Shown: one piece after another, positions 63,530 through 64,000 of the stretch
Layout of the letters: each line of letters begins with the position of its first letter
How positions within the stretch are numbered: position 1 is the first letter of the stretch
DNA from: Nitratireductor basaltis
Lineage (GTDB): Bacteria; Pseudomonadota; Alphaproteobacteria; Rhizobiales; Rhizobiaceae
Assembly: GCF_000733725.1 (NCBI RefSeq)
Contig: NZ_JMQM01000002.1
Span: 653,527-717,526 of the forward strand
DNA: 64,000 nucleotides
Direction: 5' to 3'
Made by a program: the position numbers and the translations under genes
The notes under the pieces: generated by a model
Databases searched by the model: none
Told to the model about the DNA's origin: nothing
The model's input: the letters and a program-made list of their open reading frames with translations, nothing else

Positions 63530-63890
63530 GGTGATCGTTCACTCTTCTCTATAGGCCGGTGCCGGCAGTTCAATGATCATGCAGCAAGTCATGCCCAGCT
63601 GGAGGCATCAAGTCAAACCGGTGCGCCATTGCAACTGGGGAACAACCGGTTCGATCCCAGTCCCCGCCAACAGGCAGCGCACGACACGGCGGCGGATCAG
63701 CAAGACGGAGAGGGGCAAACCACTTTCCAGAGTCAGGCTGAGCCAGCTGCCGTGAATGTTGCGCCTTGCTAATTGCTGATTTCGGCTCCATTATGTCTTT
63801 CCCCAAGGAGAGAAACCGGCGCTTTTGCGTAGTATCTCGGGTCAGGCGATTTCCGCGTCGCAAAAACTTCAAAAAAGTGGATTTTAGTCG
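63530..63890. other. Gene-free region between the M23 gene and the right-edge promoter
   Basis: I see no gene in these 361 bases. The M23 promoter must be here on the minus strand. The stretch at 63634-63661 (ACTGGG ... CCCAGT) forms an imperfect tRNA-T-arm-like hairpin but does not fold as a tRNA. AT-rich A-tracts appear from about 63861. Confidence 0.5.
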
Positions 63891-63920
63891 TTGACAGTTT
63901 TGGGGGTCGCGGCCTATATA
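63891..63920 (+). promoter_or_regulatory. Strong sigma-70 promoter, probable rRNA operon promoter
   Basis: A perfect -35 TTGACA (63891-63896) and TATATA (63915-63920) are spaced by 18 bp (17 if CTATAT). Upstream A-tracts (from 63861) look like an UP element. The GC-rich discriminator CGCCTCA just before the likely start near 63927 fits stringent control, as seen in rRNA promoters. The window ends before any 16S sequence. Confidence 0.7.
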
Positions 63921-63926
63921 CGCCTC

Positions 63927-63980
63927 ACCAACGAGGCGGGCGGCGCCAGCAGCGAGTGCTGGGGTTCGCCACTGAGTTGG
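63927..63980 (+). ncRNA. Structured leader of the right-edge transcript
   Basis: Nested inverted repeats start with CCAAC (63928) pairing with GTTGG (63976), GGCG with CGCC, and an inner CCAGCA/TGCTGG hairpin with a GCGAG loop. Such long stems are common in rRNA leaders. The transcript continues past the window. Confidence 0.4.
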
Positions 63981-64000
63981 TTTCAAATTCAGAGCGGCGT

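Noticed and set aside
63634..63669. tRNA-like 3' end (GGTTCGATCCC ... CCGCCA)
   Set aside because: No 5' acceptor strand, D arm or anticodon arm can be found upstream that completes a cloverleaf, and no tmRNA tag ORF is present.

Overview
The window is chromosomal DNA, fairly GC-rich, from an alphaproteobacterium. Gene content and order point to Hyphomicrobiales (Rhizobiales), probably near Phyllobacteriaceae (Mesorhizobium, Nitratireductor or Aquamicrobium type). Support comes from several blocks I know from that order: aroK-aroB / xerD / accA; secA / parvulin / argJ / GNAT / mutT; comF-grxC-nitrilase-DUF1178; ubiG / lysC-ptsP-prfA-prmC-DUF4167-clpB; and etfB-etfA-hydroxyacyl-CoA dehydrogenase near a PduO adenosyltransferase and a HIG1-like protein. 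The genus is inference. Nearly every gene is intact, and I see no insertion sequence, phage or CRISPR array.

Layout. 1-9.2 kb: shikimate genes, XerD recombinase, acetyl-CoA carboxylase alpha, an L,D-transpeptidase lipoprotein with a TusA-like protein, a CobW-type metallochaperone, a DacA-type carboxypeptidase and an M20 amidohydrolase. 9.2-14.9 kb: tRNA-Arg(CCU), about 0.8 kb of gene-poor, atypical DNA with palindromes and one orphan small ORF, then an osmoregulated periplasmic glucan operon (opgG, a 47-codon mini-ORF, opgH, opgC). 14.9-18.6 kb: argH-lptM-lysA diverging from a TlpA-like thioredoxin. 18.7-31 kb: fatty-acid and electron-transfer genes (fadE, hydroxyacyl-CoA dehydrogenase, etfAB), a diguanylate cyclase, rhomboid protease, PduO, several small and large membrane proteins, and GluQRS. 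31-38.5 kb: DNA glycosylase, HNH nuclease, DsbB, a YqaA-type membrane protein, tRNA-Leu(CAA), an acyl-CoA synthetase, and a GNAT plus flippase pair for envelope polysaccharide. 38.6-45.8 kb: secA, periplasmic PPIase, argJ, GNAT, mutT, and an isolated Flp pilin. 45.8-49.9 kb: a methyltransferase and the comF-grxC-nit-DUF1178 operon, then ubiG. 50-59.9 kb: lysC, ptsP, prfA, prmC, DUF4167 and clpB. 60-64 kb: a second L,D-transpeptidase, an M23 peptidase and, at the extreme right edge, a strong promoter that looks like the start of an rRNA operon.

How genes work together. Envelope maintenance recurs: two L,D-transpeptidases, a D,D-carboxypeptidase, an M23 endopeptidase, LptM, SecA, a periplasmic PPIase, DsbB, TlpA, glucan synthesis and a flippase. 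Lysine/DAP and arginine synthesis are represented by lysC and lysA, and by argJ and argH. The least ordinary parts are the opgGHC operon with its detached mini-ORF and atypical upstream DNA, a palindrome that overlaps the -35 box of a predicted etfBA promoter, a CtrA-like repeat before an orphan Flp pilin, a good RpoH-type promoter before clpB, and a GluQRS without its zinc cysteines. I did not find a clearly new multigene system; the best candidates for unreported biology are these small elements.
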